This document shows positions 46,291 to 56,476 of a stretch of 64,000 bases of DNA, piece by piece. Numbering within the stretch: position 1 is the first letter of the stretch; every line of letters begins with the position of its first letter. The notes beneath the pieces are model-generated. The model did not search any database and was not told the DNA's origin. It saw only the letters and a program-made list of their open reading frames with translations. A program made the position numbers and the translations under genes. Source of the DNA: Phytophthora colocasiae (lineage: Eukaryota > Oomycota > Peronosporomycetes > Peronosporales > Peronosporaceae); contig JAGKQI010000043.1 in the NCBI GenBank assembly GCA_018806915.1, positions 682,001 to 746,000 of the forward strand, given 5' to 3'.

Positions 46291-48791
46291 GGAATAAGGA
46301 TCCTTAGCAGGGCTAGCACTTCTTTCTCCACGATCCCGTAGTTTACTTTGTTCGGTTTCAGGGATCTGCTAACGAACATCACCGGCATGTAGATTCCATC
46401 GTGATTCTGCGTCAGGGAAGCTGAAATGGCCCATTCATTGGCGTAGACAATCACCACCGGTTGCTTGTCGGGATCGAAATGCCGAAGTGTAGGAGTCATA
46501 GCGATCTTCCTCTTCAGGGCCTCGAAGGCGGCTGAAGCACGGATCCACTTCTCGTCCGGATCTCTCGGGCTCGACAGATCCTCGGGACCCTTGATCACAG
46601 AGTCGGTTGGCTGCAGGATCTTGCAGCTGGACCTTAACTCCGCGAAGTCGACCTCCCTCAGTTCGTAGAGTACCGACGCGTAGACCGCCATGTCCATGAA
46701 TCGAGCGTAGTAGTTTAGGCTACCCAGGAAAGATTGCATAGCGCGCAGCGATCTCGGGAACGCAAGATCCACCAGCGCTTCTCGGTCCTTCGGATGTGCC
46801 TCTAGTCCTTCGCTAGACACTCGGTGTCCCAGGTAATCGACCTTCTTCAGACCCCAGAAACTCTTGGCCACGCTGATCGATAAGTTCCACTTGTCACAAG
46901 CTTCTAGCAGCAGACGCACTCGGTCACATAGGTGATCCCAGGATCCAGCAGTCACTAAGATGTAGTCAATATACGATCTTCGTCCAAGTACAGACTGTTC
47001 ACCGTTCGTCTCCGGGATCCCATCTCGGAAGCGATCCAACGCGGATCCGGATCTGGCCGTGGGCGGGATCCGTAGGAACCCATAGAGGGCGTTGTCCAAC
47101 AAACGCTGGTAGATCTGCGGGGCATTCTTGAGACCAAACGGCATCCGGTTCCACTCAAACAATCCAAACGGGGTGATAAATGTCGAGTTGGCCCTTGCGC
47201 GATCCGTCATAGAGACGACCCAAAAACCACTGGCCATATCGAGAGAACAGTACCACAACACGGCGTCGAGATCCTCCAGTAGATCGTTGATGAAAGGCAT
47301 GGGATATACCATCAGCCTCGTCAAGCTATTCACCAACCTGTAGTCGATGCAGAGCCTGATGTCAACGCCATTCTTCTTGATGATCACGACAATTGGAGAG
47401 GCCCATGGTGACGTAGAGACTTGGATGATCTTCGCTTGCAACAATCCCTTGATTAGATCCGAGAGCTTCTCGCGATACTGCGGCGCCACCTTACGCACTC
47501 GCTGGGCAATTGGCTTCGCGTCTCCCACGTCAATATCGCAGATCGCGCCCACGGCAGGAGGGGGCAGGACATTACCCTTCCCAATCAACAAGTGCTTGTA
47601 CTTCCAGATCTCATTCGCCAATCGTTGGATCTCCTCGGGTGTGTTGGAGGCTGGATCCCCCACTTGGAGATCCTCGATCTTCACTTCGACCGTCGCCGTC
47701 ACCACCTCTGGCAACACCGCCATTTCCTTATCGAGATCCTCCACGTAGGATCCACCATTCTCGTGGACAAACACTCCGTCGTCGACGTGATCTTCTGCGG
47801 TACTGGGATCCGGTCGAGTCTCAGCAACGGGATCCGCTGCCCTGACGGCATGTTCTGACTGGGTAGCGGATCCAGGATCGGGCCGGGCACCAACCTCGAG
47901 ATCCGACTGGGACTCAGCCACGAGATCCGGTCGGGATCCAACCACGAGATCCTTGTCTGAGGCGAACTTATGATCTCCATGTCCTGACGCCGGTGACAGA
48001 TCCCCACTTGTCTCCACTCTGGGCGGATCACTGGCTGCTACATGGCTACCAGGATCCAGCTTTCTTGTGGACGGATCCGGTCCACGAGCGGCACCTCCCT
48101 CGGCAGGTCTTCCGACTTCGCTCAAACCGGATTCAACAGCAGGATCACCCTTCGGCACATCACGTCCAGTTCTCGGATCGTCTTCTGGGATCTTCACCGC
48201 GTCCACGTACGTCGCCGTCCCTTGGTCCAGCTCTTCTTGTGCCGTCACGCCTTGATCCGGATCTCCTGGCGCCCCTGAGCCTTCAATCTTGCCTTGGCGC
48301 GCACCATCATCTTCGTCTTGCGGAGGCGCATCTGTAGCACCCTTGGTACACGCGTAGATCGCCCTGGGTGCCTTGCAATCGGCGGTGCCCTTCCTGCGGG
48401 CCGTCTCCGCCGTTCGCTCGCATTTGTGCGAATATGAGGAGCTCAGATCCCCACTAAGTGCGGAATCAGACGACTGTTCGGACCTGCCCCATCCTTGACC
48501 TCTGTCGCATACGCGACACCGATCTTCAAGCTGTGTCAGGTTGGGATCTGACTTTGCTTGTTGGCGTCGGTGCGGGGCGTGGGGCACCTCATTGGGAAGG
48601 TCTTGAGTAGGCGCGTATAATGAGCGCTCCCCAAGCTCCGGGGCATTCCTGTGAGCTTTAGGGCACTCCGAAAGCTTGGATCCGACTGTGCCATCTGAGT
48701 GATGGTCACCTGTCTCATGAATACGGGGCGACCCTTCGACATCATTGTCCCGGCTCTGCGCAGAGACAGGGCAGCCCTCCGGATCTTCAAG
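46260..48791 (-). pseudogene. pol: Element C pol, linker, reverse transcriptase and degenerate RNase H
   Basis: The open frame enters from the D1 junction at 48791. About 400 codons of charged linker contain repeated RPDP/RPDL units encoded by GGATCC. RT follows with SPWASPIVVIIKKNGVDIRL, SLDMASGFW, MPFGLKNAPQIYQ and, near 46970, RRSYIDYILV, where families A and D have Asp-Asp. The second catalytic Asp is replaced by Tyr. A degenerate RNase H with YANEWAISASL and EKEVLALL comes next. No protease motif is seen in what remains. The frame up to 48935 crosses into the D1 LTR and is not native. Confidence 0.88.
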
Positions 48792-49332
48792 TGTCCCGTA
48801 CCCGGGATTGCAGGACCCATTCCAGCGGTGGTGGACTCGAGCCAAGCTAGGATGAGGACCCGACCTAGGACCCGTAGGATGGCTACACCACCCAGCGGCT
48901 ACACCACCGGTACCGTTCCTGTGGTACCGTATCACTAGGGGGATGCGCCCCTTGGAAAGATGGCGCTAGACGCTCGTGATCCGGAAGCGTGGAGGTCCGC
49001 AGAGCTGCTCGGACCAATGGACGCCCCTGAAGGTGGGAAGATGCTACTCTCGTTGGGCGACAGGTGCCTACTGCAAGGACGGATGGCAGGTCATAGGCCC
49101 AGGTGTGCGAGGTGGACGAGGTGTCGTCCCTAGGAGCGTAGTGCTATCGCTCCCCCTATTTCTTTTAGTTGCGAATTTCCCTGGTCGAGAGAAGACAAGA
49201 ACAAATTTACGTATTTTTATATTACTAAAAGCGTTCTACAAGACTCTACTTCGACAAACTCCGAGGCCCCACTCAGGACTGTACTCACCCAAACAGCCAC
49301 AGGTACCGACCCAGCCGGGGAGGTGCGCGACA
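48792..49332 (+). repeat. Family D LTR 1 (5' LTR of D1)
   Basis: 541 bp. It starts TGTCCCGTACCCGGGATTGC and ends GGTGCGCGACA, and is followed by the primer site. It interrupts element C pol. It aligns end to end with 53092-53602, but with many differences and length changes. Confidence 0.85.
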
Positions 49333-49334
49333 TT

Positions 49335-49350
49335 TGGTGGAGAAGCAGGG
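49335..49350 (+). other. D1 primer binding site
   Basis: TGGTGGAGAAGCAGGG, two bases after the LTR; identical in D2 at 53605. It differs from the A/B primer site. Confidence 0.75.
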
Positions 49351-49727
49351 TACCTGTTAGCTGGAGAAGGTCTCGTTTGGTGTCCAAGGGGTTCCAGAAC
49401 AACCACAGAGGTGGCCGCGAAGTAGCAAGGTCTCGGGGCAGTCGAGTCAGGAACGGGTCGTTAACACGCTTGGCAAGCCAGAGGGCCATTTATAAGCCAA
49501 CGCGTGGAGTGAACGTCGCCGGGAACACTCATCTACGAGAAACTACTGAGTCGCGGAACCGTTCTGCCGAAGTCAAGAGCGACCGAGGAACCCGGACAAG
49601 GCCGTTCGAAGGAGACAGTAGCCGTCGCTACTTGAAGCCAAGTGTTGTGTGCTTTATCTGGGAGTCAACTCCCTGGGTGGAGCGCGAGAAGAAAGAAGCT
49701 GCGAGAGGTTACGCCGTCATAGTCAGG
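49351..49727 (+). other. D1 leader, conserved with D2
   Basis: Noncoding leader between the primer site and the gag ATG, much better conserved with 53621-54013 than the LTRs are. It is a candidate RNA packaging or translation-control region. Confidence 0.55.
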
Positions 49728-50108
49728 ATGGAAAGCCTAAGAGGAGGAAGTGATACCTATGGAGGGACCCCAAGCGTGGGACAAGCGTTCTTAGCAGATG
49801 CTAGGAACGGTGCAGGATGGGAGCGTTCGAGAGGAACGGCGTACTATTCTACGTGTGAAAGTTACGCTTCTCGAGCGTACCAGAATTCTGCACGGTCGTT
49901 GCGACCCAAGATCATGGCCTGTGAGGTGTCTGGAGAGCTGTTAGGAGACACTACATCGGCTATGAGGTCTAGAGGAGCTATCGCCACTTACCATGGTTTC
50001 TCGGTATATCAAGCACCCGGAGCAGGACAAGTGCAAGCTGCCGGATTCGTAGGTCATCCTGTACAGTATACAACACAGGCGGAATGGTACAGAACGGTCC
50101 CGAACTAG
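49728..50108 (+). pseudogene. gag: D1 gag, N-terminal segment
   Basis: ATG at 49728 (MESLRGGSDTYGGTP), parallel to METLGQGSNPYGAAP of D2. Low-complexity Gly/Ser/Tyr sequence ends at a stop at 50108. The long capsid frame starts just downstream in another frame. Confidence 0.65.
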
Positions 50109-50147
50109 TCTCATCTACGAGAAAGTTGGGTTGGCTACGGTTCAGAA

Positions 50148-53100
50148 ATGGAGCCTGTCATGACGGTGACGGGAATGCCAACGAGTATCTGGAACGCTGT
50201 GAAGATGTTGCAGCCGTTCCAGTCGGATGGTGCTACGGTCGAGAGAGCGAGAGAATTCTGGGAAGCGTTCGAATGTGCCACGGTTGGACTGGAGGATTGG
50301 GTACGGTTGAGTGCGTTCCGGTCACGCTTGGAGGGTGCCGCTGGAGAACAGTGGTGGACATATTCGCGAATTGATGATTTTAATACACTGAAGACACGCT
50401 TTCACAACGAGTTCATGACGCAAACCCTGAAGCAGTGCATTGAGTTGCTAAACACTGCTACGAGGCCGAGAGGGATGTCTGCTGAAGTATGGGGAGACTG
50501 GATCTCCAAGATGTGCGATGACGCGTGTTGTTTCGACCCCGATATGAGATACCAGCATTTCTTGGCTGGTTTGAGGAACCACGAGTGGACGGCACTGCTT
50601 TCGAACGCTTGGGTTTGTTCAATATCGCAGGCCGTGGCTGTTCTACTGTACCGAAACATGCATCGTCCGGTGGAGAATGACGAAGATTTTGGGAACGCTT
50701 CTCAGGTGAACGCCGTAATGCAAATGACGCAAGATCGTTCTAGTCCTCAACATACTTCGAACCGACCAGAGGACGGTGACGTTGGGAATGGTAACGGTTC
50801 TCTCTATGATAGTCCTGGCCTCAAAGTAGCGATCGGTTTTGACGAAGAAGAGGGCGTAACGGACTGTTCTGTCGGAGGGGGATACGGTGAGGTGGACCCG
50901 TACATCCTTGAAATGGGGTACGCTCCCAAAAGCGAACGTAAGTGGTATCACTGTGAAGAAGACGAGTTGAAGGAAGAAGTACCAAGAGGGGCGCTTCTAC
51001 GCGATGTGAGCGAGGCCTGGGAGGTCTCTAAGGGTGGAGGAGGTTACTACACAGACTATGAGATGTTGTCGAGTCTAGAAGAAGGAAGGCCAGTCGAGAA
51101 TATCATGGGAACAGAGGTCGCTGGTAGCGTTCGGGTAGTGAAGACCGTGTCAGAGGTCGAAGAAGGAGTAGAGACCGTACTTGAGAGAACGGCTGCAGAA
51201 AGGGACGAGACTGATCCAGAACGAAGTGCCGGAGGAAATAGGTGTCAGGCACCATCGGCGTCTGGATTAGTAACGCTAGACGTGACAGAAGTGTTTGAGG
51301 AACGGTTAGTGCTGTTCCCGGGACCGGTTGAAAGGTGTCCGGAAGAGAGAAGGGTGATTCGCGCACGCTTTACAGCGTTCGAGGAGGTGAGCAAGGAAGA
51401 AGTAGCAGATCGGTTCGAGTTTGAGGAGAAAAATCATGAAGAGGAATGTGTCGGAGATTCGTCTAGCCTACGAGAAGACCAAGCCGCTGAGGTAGCGGAC
51501 CAGGCAGCGAACAAGGACTCCGAGCATAATTACCGAGAACCCTGTACAATAATATTCTCCAGCGAGAATGCTACAAATACGCTCATGGATGGCGAATCTG
51601 GAGGAGTGGACACTAAGAGACGAGGAAGAACCATTTCGGGAAACGGTATTCTGACCGGAAGCGAAGGAACGTTATCTGTCGCTGTTGAGCTTAAACCTCA
51701 ATTGGAGAAGAAGTCTATACATGGTAATCGACCACCCTCGAGGTTGTTCATGGATGAAGAGCTGGATGATTCTGAAGAAGCCGGTGTGGGGTCGCTCAAA
51801 GACGATGGGATGAAGTGTGAGAAGGAATCTGGAGAACGGTTGTTCCCTCTGGATGAGGTCGAACTTGAGAAGCGTGTGAAGGTTATCGAGGTAACGGTGG
51901 TGAAGACGGGAGAGTCTTCACGGGACGGACCACCCGAGCGCTGGGAAGGTTGGAACGCTTCCAAGTTGGCTGCATTCCGGTCTACGAAGTGTACTGAGCG
52001 TACCTTCCGTGAATTATCTGCTAAAAATGGCGTACTAGCGAGCGTTCAGCTCTGCTTAGACGGAGACTCCGACGAACGGGATGTCGGCGGCGGATGGAAT
52101 CGACAGCAGTCGACGGAGAGGAGGAAGAAGGTGAGGGTGCTGGGATGTGCCCAGTGGTGGATGTCTGAAGAAGGAACGGTTATTGCGGAAAACTTTGGAG
52201 CGGCGTCGGGAGGGTTGACAGGGCCCTCGGAACCGTTATCTGGAGTTCCTGTGAAGAAAAGAGACGGCGTTGTTTCTTGGTGGCGAGGGTTACAGCTACA
52301 GGAGGAGAATTCCGTCGGGAAAAGGAGCGATGAAGACCTTACTATATCTGGAGTCAAACAGGAATCAGACGATCGTGACGTGGGGGGTGGAGAGCAGAAC
52401 TCGTGCCAAGTGGAGAAGAAGGCGATATCATTGTTGCAGTTACCAGTGGTGCCATGGAGATCATCGCTTGTGAGCTGCATTGAAGCTAGTGTGTCCAAGC
52501 CGAACGTTAGGAATGATTGGGACGGTTATCTGCATCGAAGTGTGTGGTCGACACGGCTTGTAACGCTTGGAGGATTCAGGTCGACGAAGATATTTTCAAT
52601 TAGCAAGCGTGTTGGCGTCGATTCCAGAAGGGGTGATTGTGTCCGAGTCGGGGGGTTACTCGATCCCGTCAATGCTCCGTTTACCCCTGATATACAGGCG
52701 GTAATATCTCCTGAGGGCGCTTTCGAAACCCTGAATGACTGGTGTTGGGAGCGGAAGAAGCGTGTTCCTTTGATCGTTGACGTGGTGTCTCCGTATGCTA
52801 CGGAAGGGAACAGTGTTTTGGCGCATTGGGTGATTTTCGCGTTGGGGTGCAGACTGGTGAATATGGTTCATTTCGCGTATGGCGTTCTCCTTGGAGCGTT
52901 CGAAGGTGGTTATTACCAGAGACGGTTGTGGTACGACAAATCAAGTGCAAGAACGCTTCGAAGCGTTCCGGTTCGAGCTGCTAGTATTGTGATGGTTTCA
53001 ACGTCTGCAGTGAGTGAATATGCACAACGGCTCGGATATGGCGGTCCAGCTCATCGTTTGCCGAGGACGTCAAACCTTAAGTCGGGGGGAATGTCCCGTA

Positions 53101-53183
53101 CCCGGGATTGCAGGTGTCATTCCAGGGTCGCTGGACCGGAGCCAAGTGGCGAGATGGCTACGCTAGCTAGATGGCTACATTGA
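50148..53183 (+). CDS. gag: D1 Gag capsid fused to spacer domain, 1011 codons
   Basis: An uninterrupted frame beginning at ATG 50148. Residues about 1-190 are a capsid domain (MPTSIWNAVKMLQPF, FWEAFECATVGL, DPDMRYQHFLAGLRNHEW) closely matching D2 Gag. The zinc-knuckle region is absent. From about residue 300 it matches the acidic pre-protease spacer of D2 (YYTDYEMLSSLEEGRPVE, ERLFPLDEVELEKRV, SDERDVGGGW). The last 30 codons read through the polypurine tract into LTR 2. This is the longest intact frame in family D. It could supply particle protein or act as an interfering Gag. A frame of this length without stops in an old element suggests selection or recent mobilisation. Confidence 0.7.
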   Translation: MEPVMTVTGMPTSIWNAVKMLQPFQSDGATVERAREFWEAFECATVGLEDWVRLSAFRSRLEGAAGEQWWTYSRIDDFNTLKTRFHNEFMTQTLKQCIELLNTATRPRGMSAEVWGDWISKMCDDACCFDPDMRYQHFLAGLRNHEWTALLSNAWVCSISQAVAVLLYRNMHRPVENDEDFGNASQVNAVMQMTQDRSSPQHTSNRPEDGDVGNGNGSLYDSPGLKVAIGFDEEEGVTDCSVGGGYGEVDPYILEMGYAPKSERKWYHCEEDELKEEVPRGALLRDVSEAWEVSKGGGGYYTDYEMLSSLEEGRPVENIMGTEVAGSVRVVKTVSEVEEGVETVLERTAAERDETDPERSAGGNRCQAPSASGLVTLDVTEVFEERLVLFPGPVERCPEERRVIRARFTAFEEVSKEEVADRFEFEEKNHEEECVGDSSSLREDQAAEVADQAANKDSEHNYREPCTIIFSSENATNTLMDGESGGVDTKRRGRTISGNGILTGSEGTLSVAVELKPQLEKKSIHGNRPPSRLFMDEELDDSEEAGVGSLKDDGMKCEKESGERLFPLDEVELEKRVKVIEVTVVKTGESSRDGPPERWEGWNASKLAAFRSTKCTERTFRELSAKNGVLASVQLCLDGDSDERDVGGGWNRQQSTERRKKVRVLGCAQWWMSEEGTVIAENFGAASGGLTGPSEPLSGVPVKKRDGVVSWWRGLQLQEENSVGKRSDEDLTISGVKQESDDRDVGGGEQNSCQVEKKAISLLQLPVVPWRSSLVSCIEASVSKPNVRNDWDGYLHRSVWSTRLVTLGGFRSTKIFSISKRVGVDSRRGDCVRVGGLLDPVNAPFTPDIQAVISPEGAFETLNDWCWERKKRVPLIVDVVSPYATEGNSVLAHWVIFALGCRLVNMVHFAYGVLLGAFEGGYYQRRLWYDKSSARTLRSVPVRAASIVMVSTSAVSEYAQRLGYGGPAHRLPRTSNLKSGGMSRTRDCRCHSRVAGPEPSGEMATLARWLH
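53082..53091 (+). other. D1 polypurine tract
   Basis: The purine run GGGGGGAA abuts the TGTCCCG start of LTR 2. Confidence 0.75.
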
Positions 53184-53602
53184 AGTGGAGTTATGTACCG
53201 TTCTTGCGGCACGGTACCGTGTGAGATCTTGATGGCGCTAGACAGGAAGGTCTGGCGTCTGTGAAGTCGAAGGAGATGTGCGAGCCAATGAACAAGGAGA
53301 ATAACGGGGAGCAGCTACTGTCAATGGGCGACAGGTAGCACTTCAAGGACGGATGTCATGCCAAGGTACTAGGTGAGTGTGGGAGACGGGGTGTCGTCCC
53401 TAGGAGTGTTGTGCAATGCTCCTGCTTTATCTTTTATTTCTTTCAGTCGTGAATTTACCCGGTAGTAAGACAAACAAGAACTACTTTTATATTACTTGAA
53501 GCGTTCCTAAAACCCCACTGCGGACGAGCTCCCGAGCCACCCAGGGACCGTACTCGCTAAACAGCCGCAGGTACCGATCCGACGCCGGGGAGGTGCGCGA
53601 CA
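53092..53602 (+). repeat. Family D LTR 2 (3' LTR of D1 and 5' LTR of D2)
   Basis: 511 bp with the same ends as LTR 1 (TGTCCCGTAC...GCGCGACA). It is followed by a primer site and the D2 leader and preceded by a polypurine tract, so it serves both neighbours in an LTR-int-LTR-int arrangement. Confidence 0.85.
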
Positions 53603-53604
53603 TT

Positions 53605-53620
53605 TGGTGGAGAAGCAGGG
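53605..53620 (+). other. D2 primer binding site
   Basis: Same sequence as D1 (TGGTGGAGAAGCAGGG), two bases after LTR 2. Confidence 0.75.
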
Positions 53621-54013
53621 TACCTGTTAGCTGGAGAAGGTCCCGTTTGGCGCACTAGGAGTTCCAGAACAACCACAGAGGTGGCTGCGAAGTAGCAAGG
53701 TCTCGGGGTAATCGAGTCAGGAACGGGTCGTTAACACGCTTGGCAAGCCAGAGGGCCATTTACAAGCCAAACGCGTGGAGTGAACGTCGCCGGGAACACT
53801 CACCGACGAGAGACTACTGAGGCGCGGAACCGTTCTGCCGGAGTCGAGAGCGACCGAAGAAGTCCAAGCGGACCGTTCGAAGGAGACAGTAGCCGTCGCT
53901 ACTAGAAGCCAAGTGCTGTGCGCTTTATCTTTGAGTTGATTCCCTGGGTGGGACCTCGACTTTACGCGAGCAGCAAGGAGGAAGTCCCGGAGGACTACAT
54001 CGTGAAGGTGACG
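53621..54013 (+). other. D2 leader, conserved with D1
   Basis: Noncoding leader closely matching 49351-49727. It ends at the gag ATG at 54014. Confidence 0.55.
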
Positions 54014-56476
54014 ATGGAGACTCTCGGGCAAGGAAGCAACCCCTACGGGGCAGCCCCAGAGGGGGAGAGAGCGTTCTCAGGCGGATCTGAGGACGGAAGT
54101 GGAGGACACAGGTCGCTGGGCTCAGCGGACCGTTACTCCAGGGCCGGGAGCGTGCTGGAAGGTGACGCTCCGGATGTGACGACGACGGCAGGCCTTAGTG
54201 CAGTGAGGTCTACCGTTCTTCAGTGGGCGGCCGGAGGAGGCAGAACGTCGACTGAACAACCAGGAAGAAGTGTGGCTCCCAGAGTGGGATTTGGGAAGTC
54301 CGAGGACCCGAGTGCGGGCGACGCTTCAAGAAGAACGGTTCCTTCAGGGGAAGGAACCAACCCAAGTGAGTATGCTCGGGGAGCGCCCCGACAGCATACA
54401 CCCTACGGTGAAGATCCCTTCGGCATGAACCCCCCTGAGCCGCTTGAGGAGAAGCCGAGCGCCGAGGAGTTCGCCTACCGAGATGAGTACTACGGCCGTA
54501 CTAGTAGAGACCCGGAACGCTACTGGCGAGCAGAGCCTTCCGCCTCGATGCCTCCGGGAGCGTGGAGTTCCACCGGAGAGACCGTTCAGGCCCCAGTAAC
54601 CTGGACGCGAGAGTACGCTAGCGGGCGTGCTCCTGGATATTCCGCGTTCGCTGAGTCGTCCCGACCGTCGATCCCAGCGTGGGAAGGAGTCAGTGACCCT
54701 GTGAAGAACGCTTCGTCGGCCTCGAAGACGCCTCAGACAAGGGGCGCGATAGCGAGTTACCGTAACGTAACCATGGAGAACCCTTCGAGTCCTGGAGATT
54801 ATGGGCTTCACGGTCTGTTCCACCCGCCGGTCAGCCGGGTGCCTGTCAATCCGAAGCCGTCGACGATGATCTCGGCTTCTTCGCACCAGACCCATGCTCC
54901 AGTGGACGTCTCGGCCTATCCTGGAACGGTCGAAAACCCTGAGCACTCGACGCAGCCTATGGGGGTGCCCCCACGACAACCGTTGCCGCGGCAACAGCTA
55001 CCGTATCGCCAACAACCGTTCCAGAAATCGGCTCCAGACTCGACGGCCGCCCCGGTGATGCCCTCGCAGCGAACACCCGGGCCCCTGAAGACGACAGTGA
55101 TGAATCGAGGGTCGTATTACCCTCGGGGAGGCGGTGCCCCGAGCGGTCCACCGGGACAGCTCCCGTCGTCGGCCTCCCTTGGCCACCCCGGGATGTACCC
55201 TGGGCCTTCGCAAGTTGGAGCATCTACTGGAGCGTGGCATGGGTACGCTCGCCCGCCTGCTCTTGGGCACGCATTTCAGCCAACTCCTACCGTTCCTGCT
55301 CAGCAGCCGTTCCCGGCCGTGCAGCCCTCGCAACCTGCTCAGCCTGTGATCGGTATGCCGACGAGTATAAGGAACGCTATTAGGATGCTACAACCGTTCT
55401 ATTCGGATGACTCTACTGCTGAGAGAGCTGGAAGTTTCTGGGAGTCGTTTGAGCGTGCTACAGTGGGTCTAGACGATGTATTACGGTTGAGTGCGTTCCG
55501 TGAGTGCCTCAAGGGTAAGGCTGGCGACCAGTGGTGGGTGCACTCGAGCATCAATGACTTCGACACGCTGAAGACGCGGTTCTACAACCAGTTCATTTGT
55601 CAGACGCCTCAACAGCGCATCGAGTTGCTGAAGAAGACGACCCGATCGAGGGGAATGTCAGCGGAAGTGTGGGGTTACCTGATCCCTCGGTTGTGTGACG
55701 ACGCACGCTGTTATGATCCGGATATGCGTTACCAGTACTTCTTGTCTGGGTTGAGGAACCGTGAATGGAAGGCCACGCTTTCGAACGCTATGGTCGACTC
55801 CATTCCTCAAGCCGTGACCGTTCTGCTATACAAGAACATGCATCTCCCAGTCGAGAACGACGCGGACTTCGAAGACGCGGCGTCCTCCAAGGGTTCAGAG
55901 AATACGATGATGCAGCAGATGCTGAACTTGATGCAGCAAACGCAGAACATGTTGGCTCAACAACAACAGCAGCAACAGCAGCAGTACGCTCACTCGAGCG
56001 TTCCGCAAACTGCTCCTACCATTGCTGTGGCTCACTACGAGGATCCTGCGTTCGAGAACGCTCCGCCCACCGTGAATGCAGTTGCTCCGGAGGGCCCGGT
56101 CAGAGGAATACGGCAAGGTCCGGACATGTACACGCAGGAAGGGAAGATAGTTTGCGGTCGATGCCACACCTTAGGGTGCAACCGCATTAACTGTCGTCGG
56201 GCTGGTGCTACTTGCTCGAATTGCAAGGTTAAGGGCCATGTGTATTTGGAATGTGAACAACCAAGAGGACAACAACAGCAGCAGAACCGTTCCAACTCGC
56301 AACCCGCTTCAAACAGACAGACGAACGGTTATTACAGGAACCCTGGATGCTTCCTCTGCGACGGCACTGACCATCGAGTGGCCAATTGCCCAACGAAGAA
56401 AATACTTACTCAACTGTCGGCTCAAAGCAAGGCTGGAGGCTCGTCCGGGCAGGGACCAGCGTCTAGGCGACAATGA
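54014..56476 (+). CDS. gag: D2 Gag polyprotein
   Basis: ATG at 54014; the frame is open upstream, but only from a GTG in the leader. The N-terminal half is Pro/Ser/Gly-rich and unstructured. Capsid (MPTSIRNAIRMLQPF, FWESFERATVGLDD, QWWVHSSINDFDTLKTRF, DPDMRYQYFLSGLRNREW) lies at about residues 450-620. A Gln run follows, encoded by CAA/CAG near 55960-55985. Three Cys/His knuckles come last: CGRCHTLGCNRINC, CSNCKVKGHVYLEC and CFLCDGTDHRVANC, the last two being C-x2-C-x4-H-x4-C. It ends at TGA 56474-56476, after which the same frame stays open into the spacer. The product forms the particle and binds RNA. Confidence 0.85.
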   Translation: METLGQGSNPYGAAPEGERAFSGGSEDGSGGHRSLGSADRYSRAGSVLEGDAPDVTTTAGLSAVRSTVLQWAAGGGRTSTEQPGRSVAPRVGFGKSEDPSAGDASRRTVPSGEGTNPSEYARGAPRQHTPYGEDPFGMNPPEPLEEKPSAEEFAYRDEYYGRTSRDPERYWRAEPSASMPPGAWSSTGETVQAPVTWTREYASGRAPGYSAFAESSRPSIPAWEGVSDPVKNASSASKTPQTRGAIASYRNVTMENPSSPGDYGLHGLFHPPVSRVPVNPKPSTMISASSHQTHAPVDVSAYPGTVENPEHSTQPMGVPPRQPLPRQQLPYRQQPFQKSAPDSTAAPVMPSQRTPGPLKTTVMNRGSYYPRGGGAPSGPPGQLPSSASLGHPGMYPGPSQVGASTGAWHGYARPPALGHAFQPTPTVPAQQPFPAVQPSQPAQPVIGMPTSIRNAIRMLQPFYSDDSTAERAGSFWESFERATVGLDDVLRLSAFRECLKGKAGDQWWVHSSINDFDTLKTRFYNQFICQTPQQRIELLKKTTRSRGMSAEVWGYLIPRLCDDARCYDPDMRYQYFLSGLRNREWKATLSNAMVDSIPQAVTVLLYKNMHLPVENDADFEDAASSKGSENTMMQQMLNLMQQTQNMLAQQQQQQQQQYAHSSVPQTAPTIAVAHYEDPAFENAPPTVNAVAPEGPVRGIRQGPDMYTQEGKIVCGRCHTLGCNRINCRRAGATCSNCKVKGHVYLECEQPRGQQQQQNRSNSQPASNRQTNGYYRNPGCFLCDGTDHRVANCPTKKILTQLSAQSKAGGSSGQGPASRRQ

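Larger units (their letters stand above)
39058..48791 (-). mobile_element. Element C: Ty3/Gypsy LTR retrotransposon, 5' part missing
   Basis: A third family on the minus strand, inserted into the satellite array. Present are the 3' LTR, polypurine tract, an oppositely oriented accessory ORF, and integrase-chromodomain, second RNase H and RT. At 48791 the open pol frame is cut by a family-D LTR, so gag, protease and the 5' LTR are absent here and may resume beyond the right edge. The whole element is rich in GGATC and GATCC words. Confidence 0.88.
48792..53602 (+). mobile_element. Element D1: gag-only LTR element (TR-GAG-like)
   Basis: Bounded by LTRs at 48792-49332 and 53092-53602. It has a primer site, a leader, a gag gene and a polypurine tract, but no zinc knuckles, protease, RT or integrase. 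Its long frame joins the capsid directly to the pre-protease spacer domain of the related element D2. It resembles the terminal-repeat-with-GAG class of non-autonomous elements. The two LTRs are clearly diverged from each other, so they may not derive from one insertion. Confidence 0.75.

Noticed and set aside
53041..53183. C-terminal 30 residues of the D1 long frame as protein
   Set aside because: This part is the polypurine tract and LTR 2 read in frame; it is unlikely to be functional.
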